Under the pieces are notes generated by a model. The model saw only the letters and a list, made by a program, of their open reading frames with translations. It was not told the DNA's origin and made no database searches. A program made the translations under genes and the position numbers. From Gymnopilus junonius (lineage: Eukaryota; Basidiomycota; Agaricomycetes; Agaricales; Galerinaceae), in contig JADNYJ010000071.1 in NCBI GenBank assembly GCA_015501075.1, positions 62,001 to 126,000 of the forward strand: a stretch of 64,000 nucleotides of DNA, read 5' to 3'. Below, piece after piece: positions 45,513 through 55,561 of the stretch (the first letter of the stretch is position 1; the number at the start of each line of letters is the position of its first letter).

Positions 45513-46329
45513 ATGCGCTTGAGTCGAGTCCTTTTCACCTTTTCATGTCTACTTGCATTGGTGTTTGGGATGGTTGTTTGCTGCCAGAAATGCCCTCGAG
45601 AATCAAACCAGTCAGGAATCACGAAGCACCGCCAGCAATGTTCCACCTACAAAAAGTTTTCCGAGGAGCGCACTGCTTTTGGTCGGCGTATTTTACTTGC
45701 AAAGAAGGCTGCATCTACAGAGAAGAAAACTCAGGACCAGTTGCAGGGTGGCTCACAGGTAGATCAGGGCCCAAATGTAAGCTTCTACACTCCGTCTTCC
45801 AAAGATTGGTTTCGTTGAATCAACGGATGACTACGCCTTCACATTCCTCGACCCTCAGCATGTCATTCGCGGAGCCCATATCATTCCTGCCTTCTCAGAA
45901 GGCCGCACGTCAAACCTGTTGCCTGCTGCCGGGTCACTTGCAAGAGTCAAGGATCCGGAAGATAGTGATGACTGGCTGAACTTCTATGTCAATGTGTGAG
46001 TAAAACTCTTCGGAACGCGCTGCTTTCTACGCTCACCTTCATCCAGCTTTCTTGACCGTGATACCCTTATGCGTCATTTTGGCCACGGTGTCGGTCACGG
46101 AGAATTTGCAAGACATCGAGAAATGGATCGACCGCCGGATGATGAAGAGGAGGCTGAGGAAGGAGATGGTGACGAAGCTGAGGAAGATGAGGAGGGTATG
46201 GATGTTGACGATACCACGGCAGAGGGCAGCGATGATGGAGGTTTGAGTGAGGAAGAAGGCGGGGGCTCGGAAGACAGTGGTGGCGATAACAGCGGCGATG
46301 ACGAAGACAACGGTTATGCAAGCCTTTAA
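45513..46329 (+). pseudogene. Plavaka-type transposase, internally deleted
   Basis: The N-terminal piece has the family's first zinc finger: CQKCPRESNQSGITKHRQQC, followed by a coiled, basic stretch. Directly after it (from about 45810, in another frame) comes the family's C-terminal end: YAFTFLDPQHVIRGAHIIPA, then DDWLNFYVN, a 54-base intron (gtgagt...atccag), FLDRDTLMRHFGHGVGHG, and a long acidic tail to TAA at 46327. The whole middle with the DDE catalytic residues is absent. A family member is normally several hundred residues longer. This is an internal deletion derivative that still could bind DNA if translated. Confidence 0.75.
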
Positions 46330-46814
46330 TTTTGTAGACCTATAATTAGACATCTTTGATTTGCCCAAGTAACTGCGAGTTACCCTCACTACTCATCGTA
46401 AGGCAGCTGTAAGATTACTTGCTAGTCACGGTTCATCAGGCTTTATTATAAACCTGCTAAGAGGATCGCGATTAGTCGCGATATTGAAGTACGCTCATAA
46501 CTAACTCGCATCCTTAATATACCCTGTCACTAGACTCACAATAGATGATGATCCATTCATAACCCCGCCGTCCTTTCACCACGAGGCATGAGGTAGTAAC
46601 GATCCGTTATTGCGTTTGTGAGCCCGATACAAGCATTGTATTCGACTCACTTTGCCTCACGAGGCGCCGTGAGCCAATATCCGGCATTATCAACCTCGTG
46701 AGAACTACAATGCCTCACGGGTTTTTCCTCGATTTACTGATGATACAGTCGTCGAGTTTCATTAATGTATCCTATATGAACGGAGTTAATAACTTGGATA
46801 GTCAATCATTAGAT

Positions 46815-47082
46815 TACTGTACTATTTCAATCAATTCGGCAGGGCCCATGATGCGTGACGGGCCTGCCGAAATTTTGGTTTCGGCACCCTCGAAAATTCA
46901 CCGTGACAGGCCCAAAATTTTCGGCAGTTTAGCGCCGCAGGCGGCAAAAAATTTATATGTTTAGCTTGTGACCACCAAATGATTTCGGCAACCTGGCAAA
47001 ATCTCCGTGACTACCGTGACATTTCGGGGATTTGAAAGGCTCCGTGACGCGTGACTGCCGAATTGAATGAAATAGTACAGTA
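46815..47082. mobile_element. 268-bp MITE of the Ulp1-DDE transposon family
   Basis: Its ends read TACTGTACTATTTCAATC at left and, in reverse complement, TACTGTACTATTTCATTC at right, against TACTGTAGTATTTCATTC in the 4.6-kb element. The inner motifs also match: ATTCGGCAG, gtgacgcgtgac, gtgacaggccc and accgtgacatttcgg. It is flanked by TA. It sits five bases into intron 2 of the GST gene: taking it out restores the donor gtaagtaat. It has no coding capacity and needs a transposase from a full element. Confidence 0.9.
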
Positions 47083-47575
47083 CTTACGTTTCTGACCATA
47101 CTCAATTTTTTCCGGAGCTGCATGGGACCTATTCCTCCATGCTACGATAATAAAGGTATGAGTGATAAATCTAATTAATGAATGACAAGTCACTTACCGC
47201 AAAGAAGATCCACTGCAGCTGTTCGCTGTATTCCTCTGGCTGCTGTACAGGATCATACAAAAAGATTCTCTTTTTGTCATAGAGGTCAGCAAGGTAAAGG
47301 AGGATCGCACTCATCTCGAAGACATTGAAGCCATGGATGGTAACAGCTGGGATCCTCCCATTCGGGTTAATCTCCAAGTACCAAGGCGACTTGACCTGAT
47401 TATGAACCTTGCCGATATCAGCATCGCTTATCGACAGCTTGACGACTTCATATGACTTCAGGTCAGGGTTATCAGGGTATGCTGCTTTCAAAGATTCAAG
47501 GAAGATTGACAAGCTGAATCTGTTCCCCATTACAATGCTTTTATGTAAGTAAAACATCGTTCTTTTAGAGGACAT

Positions 47576-47860
47576 TCTTGTAACGCTCTGTGATCCCGCA
47601 GCATCTCAACATGTCTGCAATCAGGGACAATGGCATGCTTGTTCGGCTTGGTCTGGCTCTGCAGTCAAGCCGATGGCATGCTTGTCCAGCTTTATCCAGC
47701 ATATTCTTCTGCCATGTTCTTTTTCTTCAACAAACCATTGGTTCTTGTCATGGCAGTATTCTCTGTTTGTTGTTAAATTTTACTGCTGTGGAACTTGTTT
47801 TGTATGTATAAATATTAATGGGCTTGTTTGATGGAAATATGTTTTTGGAAGATGGCTGTG
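47576..47860. other. Upstream of the GST remnant
   Basis: Contains two similar words (ggcatgcttgt at about 47631 and 47676) and AT-rich DNA. No gene. Confidence 0.35.
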
Positions 47861-48740
47861 AATGGAGCCCTAGTGCAAGGCAGTTATATTTAGATTCAGA
47901 TTATTTTTAAATGCTGTATCTTATCCGCTGATATAAGCGGCATCCCTCCGCCGCTTATATAATATAATAAGTTACAGGGCCACTGGAATTAATGTTTGAA
48001 AGTCTGGTCTGGTCCAGTTTTTGGGTGCCCAAGGACCCTAACCGAGACCGAGACCAGTTAGGTAAAATTAGAAATGTCTAAATAACTGGACTGGACTGCA
48101 ACTAACTGGTCTTGATCAGTCTTGTGCAGTTATTTGCAGTTATATAACTGGTTTTAACTGGTTACAGTTATAACCAGTTATCAACCAGTTATAACCAGTT
48201 TTTTTGGCATAAATAATTGTCTCATAGTGTAAACTAAATGAATCACAATTTTTACGGTCAAAACGAGCTCAAGAACATCACAAATGGTTGAGAAATGATA
48301 AAATTAGAGCAGATTCAACAATTTTTGCGAGTATTGCTATAACTTTCTTAATTCTCAACCGAATTTTACGTTTTTTGGGTCGTTCAAAAGCTATAATATG
48401 TGGGTATAATCATGCAAAATTTCAGAATTTTATGACTGGTCCTAACTGGTTAAGACCAGTTTTAAGCAGTTACAAAAATTCTAAAATTTGGACTAACTGC
48501 TAACCAGACTGTGGTTTATGGTTACAATGGTTAGTATCTTTTGCAGTTAGCATCAGTTAATGCAATATGAACTTCAACAAATGCCTCATGTGCCAGCAGT
48601 GTGTGGCAAAAGGCAGCTATATTTAGATTTGACTTATTATTAGTATCTGGAGCTGGGTGTGTGATTATATCAGCAGTGTTCCTCCGCTGCTTACATAATC
48701 TAATATCTGTGCCAAGGTACTATCGGATTTGCTGTTCAAG
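47861..48740. repeat. Repeat block rich in AACCAGTT motifs, flanked by diverged direct repeats
   Basis: The core (about 47975-48550) begins cagggccactgg and holds many copies of AACTGGT/ACCAGTT in both directions, for example ataaccagttatcaaccagt at 48170-48189. The flanks resemble each other: 47890-47965 and 48600-48710 share a ggcagttatatttagatt-like start and a cctccgccgcttatataat-like end. This looks like an old non-autonomous transposon with subterminal repeats (hAT-like by style), inserted in another repeat. Exact ends could not be fixed. No coding sequence. Confidence 0.5.
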
Positions 48741-49340
48741 GTGTGTTCTATTTTATTCTGAAGGGCATATATTTAAATTTTACCTATCATCATATATAGA
48801 TGGTCTAATACTATTTGTGAAGTAGGAAAAGCATTGTCCTGCCATGCGAAGCAGTGGCCCACTAAAACAAGTTTGGGCTGTGTAGAGGGTGATAGCAGGC
48901 TTGTCGGACATTGTGACTAAGAGTGGCCCAGGATACTAAGGGGGAGGGAAGATGGGATGCTTGTACATTGGGTGAGAGAATTGGCATGCTTAAATAGCGC
49001 GCCATATCGTGAAGGAACTTGGAAGTGATTGGGTGAGTAAATGAGTAAGCCTTGCCCAATCAGCCAATGATTTTGTGATAATGATTCCTCATCTTATCAC
49101 CTCCTAATAATAAGTATGATCTTATCAGTCACTCATGCACACGTTTCTGTTGATTGTCACAACTGTCACACGAAATTGTGTTTGAACTTCGGAGTCTTTG
49201 AATCAACCCAAGATCAACCTCGATTCATTTCATCTCCTTACCTAGGGATTTCGGGTACAGTGATCCGACAACACAGTAAAATCTGCATTTTAATGATGCG
49301 AAAATCCTGTTCCCTGCAGAGAACACTCACGACTTTCCCT
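48741..49340. other. Intergenic
   Basis: AT-rich, no motif or gene seen. Confidence 0.35.
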
Positions 49341-49738
49341 TAGGGCTGTACACCGTAAATACAGCCTTTTTCAGGAACAGAGGTCTCAAAAGTGTCCCAC
49401 TCCCAAAAATTACAATGGAAGAAGGTGAATGGTAAGCAAACACTAGCTTCGAGAGCACTTGGGCTGGAGATGATTCATTAATGAGCAATGAATGGAAACA
49501 GGTCGACTTTACGGGTCACGTTACGGGGTAACGAATACGGCGATTTTTGAAGGCAAATCACGACCGGTCTCAATCAGATGAAGGGATGTGATTTCGTGCC
49601 AAGGTGCCCTTGAATTAAATAACCAGATGGTTTGTTTGGTGCCTAAAATTCTCGTTCTGGGAAAAATTTGGTCCCAAAATTGAGGCGACAAGATTTCGTA
49701 TGGTGGGTATTTACGGTACGGTACGGTGTACAGCCCTA
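49341..49738. mobile_element. 398-bp hAT-like MITE
   Basis: Terminal inverted repeats: TAGGGCTGTACACCGTA at the left and its reverse complement, extended by an inner ggtacggtacgg repeat, at the right. Ends of the form TAGGG(C/G)TGTACA are common in fungal hAT elements. An expected 8-bp duplication is not perfect: ctttccct lies directly on the left, and gtttccct starts three bases after the right end. No coding frame. Confidence 0.65.
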
Positions 49739-50663
49739 CAAGTTTCCCTGCTTCCGATCACGCTACCGAATTTTCTTGTGTTCCGACTGTGAAGAGCATT
49801 TGGGCTGTTCGGCCAGTGAAAAGGATGAATCCAACACTGGATCGGATTCTGATCTCGCTTCGATATAGGATCACTTCAAAACTCTTTTCTCTTAACCTCT
49901 TGATCTCATCAGTGCTCATGCTTGACGAAATCTGCACCAATAACTTTATCCATGGATTATTTTAAGAAGTTCTGCAATTGAATTCAAACTCTAGCCGGCG
50001 GTGGAATCGATGACCAGTCACGAGTTCAGCTCAGCTGGCAATTCAAATCCGATCCGCATGAATGACAAACGAGGTTCATCTTTGCTTTCTAATCCTAACA
50101 ACTCTTTGGCTGGTACATTTGCAGGTCCTCGTCATTGTCGCACCTTATTTCATCCCCGTCACTTACTTGCTTAGATGTAATTGGTCTACGCATAATAGAA
50201 TACCGACCATACACTATGTCGTCAAGTATTACTATTACACGCTCTTCCGTTTGATACAACTCTTTAACTGTTTGCATTATGTCAAATCGACATGGCGGCG
50301 CCTACTCATTTTATTTCACATTCCAATACTTATTCTGTCACTCAAAAAGGCTCCTTACATTGAACGCTTCAACTACATATACAGTATGAGATCGACATAC
50401 ATTCGACACGCGGCGCAAGCCCTGCACTGTTTAGCTCGGATTTCAATGTAAATGAAGCATCTGGTGCTTGATTACCAATATTTCTGAGAGGTAAGAAAGT
50501 CATTAGTAATCTTAGAAGTCGTCAACTAACTCTCATCATGAATAGATAGCACGCAAGAAGGTTTATTCCTCAATGTGAGCACTATAAAGTGTTTGCTGGT
50601 TGATAGGTGTCTTTCTGAACTTCACTCGCACCCCTTTGCCCACCAACTTTCTTTTTTTTCCAG
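49739..50663. other. 5' flank of the CmcJ-like gene, no clear gene
   Basis: A hydrophobic plus-strand frame at 50062-50451 has no motif. The first exon of the CmcJ-like gene should lie here but was not identified. Otherwise nothing. Confidence 0.3.
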
Positions 50664-52164
50664 GAAGCTAACACGTCCTTAGCATCGATTCCTTCAGTTC
50701 CGTTCTCGACTACTGCTAAACTTGTATATCAAGTTCCGCCTGAAGGAGGTGTATGGGCATACTTCCATATCAACTCAGACCCAATAACCAGTGAAAAAAA
50801 GACAAACATTGTCTATCAAGAGAAGGAGATCGTCGTCGAGAACGTATGCGGTAAAGAAGATGCACTATTTCTCGACACTTCTGGATTCCAGTACTTCCAC
50901 CACCCTGCCCAGCACAAGCCATTTAACAACGACGAAGAGATCGTACGAGAGTACTACCCAGAGAGCATCGAGCTTCTCAAGAAACTGACAGGCGCAAGTA
51001 GGGTGGAGATATTAAGTCTGAAGTCCCTTTCACTAAAATTGATCCCAAAATCTGATCAACGAGTCATAACAGCCATTCGCCGCCGCCGCCGAGGACAGGT
51101 GGAAGATACACCCACCAGTCGGCAACCTGTTTCCCAAGTCCACATCGACCAGACTAACAAGGCTGCAGTTGTACGCCTCGAGCAACACCTCGCCTCTGAA
51201 GCAGCTGAGCTCCAGAAGCGCTGCTTCAAGATTATTAACCTGTGGAGGCCCATAAACCACCCTGTTTATGATTGGCCGTTGGCGCTGAAACGCAGTGAGG
51301 TGCGTCGAGTTCGGAACGAGTCTGTATTTGGCTCGGTGGCAAACTCCGTTTGCTAGAGGTCCAAAAGCGTAGTTTAGGGTTGATAAAATTGAAGTAAATC
51401 GAAAATATAAAATGCTCTGATGATAATAGAGCTTCTTAGCCTGTAAATGGGTGCTAAATTCGATTGTTAGCTACTGTACAAAGGTTCGAAGTATTTATAC
51501 TGTAGCTAGAATTTAAAATGAGTCAGATTTGAAACAGGAGAGTAGGAGAAAAGCTATGAAAAAGGTAAATAAAATATGATATGGGCCCGTGCTTGCTGCG
51601 CAAGAGGACGCCGTATCAATTATTATGCTCCGAAATGAAATAGAGAGGTCATGGGAATTAAAAATGTGTGCTACGCAGACAGGAACAAAATTATAAAACT
51701 ACCGAAAATGGTCCAAGAATTCGGTCAGTACATATTTGGAAATTGGCGGAAGGTGGCGCATCGGCGAGTTACAGAACAATTAAAATCTCTGTATTACAGA
51801 CCCAGCCTGAGGGTCTCCCTCACAGCGCTGTGCGATTTTCGTAGTGTCGAAAAGAAAGATGCTTTCCCTTGGGCTCTGGTGTTCAAGGACAGAGAATTTC
51901 GGGGTTCAGTACAATAAGGATCACAAGTGGAAGTATTTAGATGGTATGACTCCGGATGAGCTTGTCTTGATCAAGTGGTGCGTATAGCTTTTCATACTTG
52001 ACACTGTTTAGCTAACATTACTATATTTACAAGGTTTCGATTCTCTTCAAGATGGAAGTGTCGCTCTGTATACGCTGCATACTGGGTTTGAAGATCCGGC
52101 GATGCCAGCTGGATCTCCTCCGCGGGAATCAATTGAACTGAGAGCTTTTGTTTTTTATGACTGA
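50664..52164 (+). pseudogene. CmcJ/AsaB-like oxidoreductase, interrupted by a solo LTR
   Basis: After an acceptor (tttttccag) the frame reads YQVPPEGGVWAYFHINSDP, then VVENVCGKEDALFLDTSGFQ, HPAQHKPFNNDEEI and YYPESIELLKKLTGASR. Next come IRRRRRGQ, QPVSQVHIDQT and CFKIINLWRPINHPVYDWPL. The LTR (51286-51824) follows. Beyond it the protein continues: CDFRSVEKKDAFPWALVF, a small frameshift near 51895, YNKDHKWKYLDGMTPDELVL, an intron, then SLQDGSVALYTLHTGFEDPA and a stop at 52164. This is the order of fungal CmcJ-like (AsaB/GA4-desaturase-type) oxygenases found in secondary metabolism. The gene is dead. Its first exon is missing or unplaced. Confidence 0.85.
51286..51824. mobile_element. Solo LTR in the CmcJ-like gene, with nested insertion
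   Basis: Begins TGAAACGCAGTGAGG and ends CCCTCACA (TG...CA), flanked by the 4-bp duplication GCGC (51282-51285 and 51825-51828). It matches the second copy at 59252-59519 along both arms. Between about 51513 and 51781 it holds some 270 extra bases absent from that copy, bordered by TAAAAT-like words, so a second insertion sits inside. No internal retrotransposon sequence remains, as expected after LTR-LTR recombination. Confidence 0.8.
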
Positions 52165-52384
52165 ATTTGACATGTGAATCGTTGATGCTTCCTTCCGGAA
52201 ATTTCTGAATCGGCTGGAGCATCGTCATTCATTTCTATACGTAGAGTATTGCATTTTGAGTACTATGGCATTTTCAGATAATTTCGGAAATATATCTAAT
52301 GTCGTTTTCGAATGAATGTAGCGTGACCACCTTTTCTAAGTACTCAATGTTCAAGAAGAAGTGTATTACTTTACTGCATGAAAG

Positions 52385-52901
52385 TCATGCGCCTCTTTCT
52401 TTTTGGCAGTTTTCACGAATTTCCTTGAGAATATTTATCTGCGCCGCATTCTCAACTCTATTTTCTGACCTCCAGGCAGCCTCCTCGGGGAAATTCTCCG
52501 GCAGTAGAGAACAACTGTATAGCAGTGACGCATGTCCCAGAACGCCCGTAGCCAGCGCCGCAATGAACAAGGGTAGTGGCACCATCCGGGTCAGCCCGAT
52601 AGAATTCGAACGCCTTCGAGAGTTGTTCGATAGTGGGTGGGTGGAAATCCTTGACTGGGATGTGAAGGTACGTGATTCCCGCTGATTCGAGGCTGGCCAG
52701 TTCTTCTTCGGAGTAAGGGTATTGATTCAAGCTGATGATGCGATTGATGCCGTTCTGGAGTAAAAAGTCCACAGACTCCCTCCTTAGCTCTTGGGTAAGG
52801 TCCATGCCTAGATAATTGGGTGACGATGCACGGAAGAGGCGGTGATTAGGAAGGATGTTCTGCGTAACCTCGCGAAAGTTCTTCCATCCTCCGTTGTTCA
52901 T
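52385..52901 (-). pseudogene. Dual-specificity protein phosphatase, one frameshift
   Basis: From ATG 52901 the frame reads NNGGWKNFREVTQNILPNHR, the start of a DSP/PTP-like domain, and on to the catalytic loop HCGAGYGRSG (HC-x5-R) near residue 115. The general acid Asp lies in PVKDFHPP. Just past it (about 52505-52525) the frame changes: the true C-terminus ENFPEEAAWRSENRVENAAQ and ILKEIRENCQKERGA lies in another frame and stops at 52385. The full protein would be about 170 residues. Such enzymes remove phosphate from Tyr or Ser/Thr. The shift may be a real loss or an error. Confidence 0.75.
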
Positions 52902-53517
52902 AGCTAAACAGATTTTCTATCACGAATGAGGCATAGAAACTTCAACTGTGATACCAAACTAACTTACTTTGGGCAGCGAAGTATGGTCTAGAAAAGCGTG
53001 GATGATCGATGAATCGGCGGTGGCTCACTGTGTAATGGATGAGAGTCTCTCAGCAACGTTTATCGACGTGGTAGATGCAGAACTTCGTGTGTTGATAATG
53101 AACACGTAAAAGAAAAACCACGTCATTGACTCATTGACATTTAGTTTTCTCAATGAAGTCAGCTGCTTCGTGCACGTGAACAGTAAAGACAACAAATGAT
53201 TTTCTTGTTCGACGACAACAATTAGAAAACAATTAGAAAACGAAAAGTACGAATCGGAATAGATTGTCCAATATCGGAAGCAGTGGTTAATCAGTGGTAT
53301 AAATGGTTATAGATATATTTTCGTCTTAACATGAGGTAGGAGCCTGGACCGTGGATCTATACCGTGTACATGTCAGGCTCGGCAGACTTTCTGAAAAGAA
53401 ACAATGTGCTCACGAGAATTGGAGGTAATCAGCCAGGTTTTGGTACGGGATTTCACGAGTGGCACAGAATCTGGCAACGCATCAGTCAAATCATAAAATT
53501 TGGTAATGTTGAAAATT
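52902..53517. other. Intergenic
   Basis: Upstream region of the phosphatase and 3' flank of the secreted protein gene. AT-rich, no gene seen. Confidence 0.35.
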
Positions 53518-54890
53518 CTACCCAGTCCACGCGGAGATCCTCTCCCAGAAGTCAATTACATAGGAAGCATCCGTTGGATAGGGACCTGAGGTACCAGAAG
53601 GGCAGGCTGTTTCTGCTCCAGGAGGTCCTCCGCAGTATTGAATAGTATTTGTTAATAAGCCATAATAAGCATCAATGGCGTTCTGTTGTGATACCACAGA
53701 ATTTCCATTAGAGATAGTATTGAATACCTGCAATTGATCGTTTAACAGACGTATGTGTCAAAGAAGAAAAGAAACCTTACACTTTGAGATAACCGAGGCT
53801 GGCTGGCTGACAAGACAGGTGGGCTAGTACTCAAGTAGTCCTCCTTGTGGAGCTGTTCTATGAGAACATCGACAGTCGACTGGCTATAGCAGAAGGCTGA
53901 GAGAACACAGTATTCGCTACTGAAGATTTTACTGGCGTCCCCTGCGCCGATCGAGCATTGGTTCACCATTTCGGCGCAGCTTCCGTTCTGTTGATCCTCT
54001 AAATCATGTCCAAGGAGATAAGTGCGTAAAGACGTACATCAGTTGCTTCTTGGGGAACGCAAGCCGGTAAACTCGCATTCAGAGCTGGATCGCATGACAG
54101 AACAGCTGGACAGACACCGGGCAGATTGGAATATTCGATCCAGTCCTTTGGCAAGAAATAAATGTGTGAATGCCGTGGGAGATGAAGGTAAAACTCACAG
54201 CGAAATTCTGATAGGGTATTGTTGAAGTAGAGCAGAAGCCCGTCCAGGCGACTACAGCTTGCCACCAATTAATGACGGCCTGGGCGGAACTCGGATACTC
54301 AGGTGTTACAAGGTTCGTGTTATTGGAACCAGCAATGGTGGCGTTGATGGATGCGATGGTTCCATAGTAAAAGTCGACTTGGGCATAATCAGCTTCCTAT
54401 GAATGTAAGTACAATAGTACTCTTAATGCTTACTGAATTGCTGCTGCGTTATACTGTTAGATCCTTGCGAAACAGCATTAAAGGCCTGAGAGTCTATTAG
54501 TTTGAAGGTTACTATCGAAGACAATGGACTACAAACATCAATAGTGAGTCGCGGTTGGTTCGGGGGAAAGTCATCTTGGAAAAATGCGACGCCTTCGCAA
54601 ACTATGAGCGCGATACAAGCGGGATGGGTATTGATAGCATTAGCGGTGTCAGCAGCAGGAATTGTGGTCCTATCACAGATGTCCCTGTTGATTGTAAATG
54701 AAGTTAATAAGAGCTCAAAACTCCTGAGAGATCTCACTAACCGTAGTGAGAGACAACTCCGACTATCCTGTGCACTACCTCCATCCTGGCGCGCTAATAG
54801 TTCGGTCCCGCTCACTGAAGGCAACGAGAAAGCCGCTGTCAAAGAGACAGCAGCTAATCCCAGTACGATTTGTTTAGAAGCTAACAACAT
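53518..54890 (-). CDS. Secreted protein of unknown function (372 residues)
   Basis: Six exons, 54890-54742, 54684-54434, 54392-54199, 54145-54038, 53987-53781 and 53727-53518, total 1119 bases in one frame. The N-terminus is a signal peptide (LLASKQIVLGLAAVSLTAAF) followed by a possible Lys/Arg-type processing site (ELLARQ). The mature part has about a dozen Cys and many Asn/Ser/Thr sites suited to glycosylation, for example TIAGSNNTNLVTPE. Other landmarks are NWWQAVVAWTGFC, LPGVCPAVLSCDPALNASLP and SAFCYSQSTVDVLIEQLH. No catalytic motif is recognised. It appears intact and is probably exported or wall-bound. It lies between damaged genes on both sides. Confidence 0.8.
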
Positions 54891-55189
54891 AGTAAATGGT
54901 GGGGGTCAAATTTTTCGGATCTCAAGACGGCGCTTTTATGGAAACCAGTCAACAGCCCGACGCACATTTGTGAACTTGTTATTGGGTGGGGCCGGGGCAA
55001 GATGGCCGTTATTGGTGGTGACAAGGATCGCGGGGCTCGGGCAGCAAGGCGAGACTGAGCCAGCCATCGGTTCATTTAGCGAGTCCAGAGGACCTCGCCT
55101 GAAATTTCACCAAATTTTCGAAGACAGTTTCTTTCTGGATCTAAGCTCGTCCAAGGTCGCATGTTCTTGAGAAGCGTGAAGAACACGGA

Positions 55190-55561
55190 GTCGCGTCAAT
55201 AGTCAAAGTCTGGATTGCCCAAATTGACAGGTGTTCATATGCGGCTTTCCCATCAGAAAGTCGGCATCTCAAGAATCCAGAATGTCGCGGTCCAGGACCC
55301 AGGTAGCAGCTTGAGTGGCTCTCGCAGAGGCCTTACTGGTGAGCTTCTGATGGTGAACTTCGGAGCGACGTCACCGTATGTAGTATGATCTATTATTGGA
55401 CCTGACATAAAGTCCGCCTTTGAAGCGTATTTGAAAACGAATTTGACAAAAACTCCGATGTTCCATTAGCCCTGTGACCGTACACAGAAACAAAGAAACG
55501 TCTACCACGAACGCAGGCTACAACTTCGCCAATCCTATACTTGTAGCTATATTGATCCCAT
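55190..55561. other. Intergenic
   Basis: Between the hydrolase stop and the upstream side of the secreted protein gene. No motif seen. Confidence 0.3.

Larger units (their letters stand above)
43640..46739. mobile_element. 3.1-kb Plavaka-type (CACTA-like) element
   Basis: Its ends are imperfect inverted repeats beginning CAGTAAAT, with matching bases for about 15 positions. It is flanked by AT (43638-43639 and 46740-46741). Removing 43640-46739 and one AT restores RLYH-DGVLEGQL in frame in the GST gene. Inside lie a DUF6698 gene (minus) and a shortened Plavaka-type transposase gene (plus), pointing away from each other. The transposase lacks its catalytic centre, so the element is non-autonomous and must have moved with help from a full copy elsewhere. 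Confidence 0.8.
43312..47575 (-). pseudogene. Ure2-type glutathione S-transferase gene, split by a transposon
   Basis: Exon 1 (47575-47198) codes the thioredoxin-like N-terminal domain with KSPWYLEINPNGRIPA and FEMSAILLYLADLY. Exon 2 (47141-47088) shows GGIGPMQ in one frame and APEKIEYG in another, so about nine residues are lost with a frameshift. Exon 3 starts at 46771 (YINETRRLYH) and is cut at 46740 by the element 43640-46739. It resumes at 43639 with DGVLEGQLKKGDKKYILGDK. Exons 4 (43484-43427) and 5 (43374-43312) give GIDIASEFPAVQ and AWIERNEARPEVQEGF, joined by a GC-AG intron. A MITE sits in intron 2. GSTs conjugate glutathione to electrophiles; this gene is dead. Confidence 0.85.

Noticed and set aside
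46067..46389. His/Pro- and Ser-rich minus-strand frames
   Set aside because: They are shadows of the acidic tail of the Plavaka-type transposase remnant.
51651..51917. Plus-strand open frame of 88 codons
   Set aside because: It crosses the LTR border into the CmcJ-like exon; only its last third is real coding sequence.
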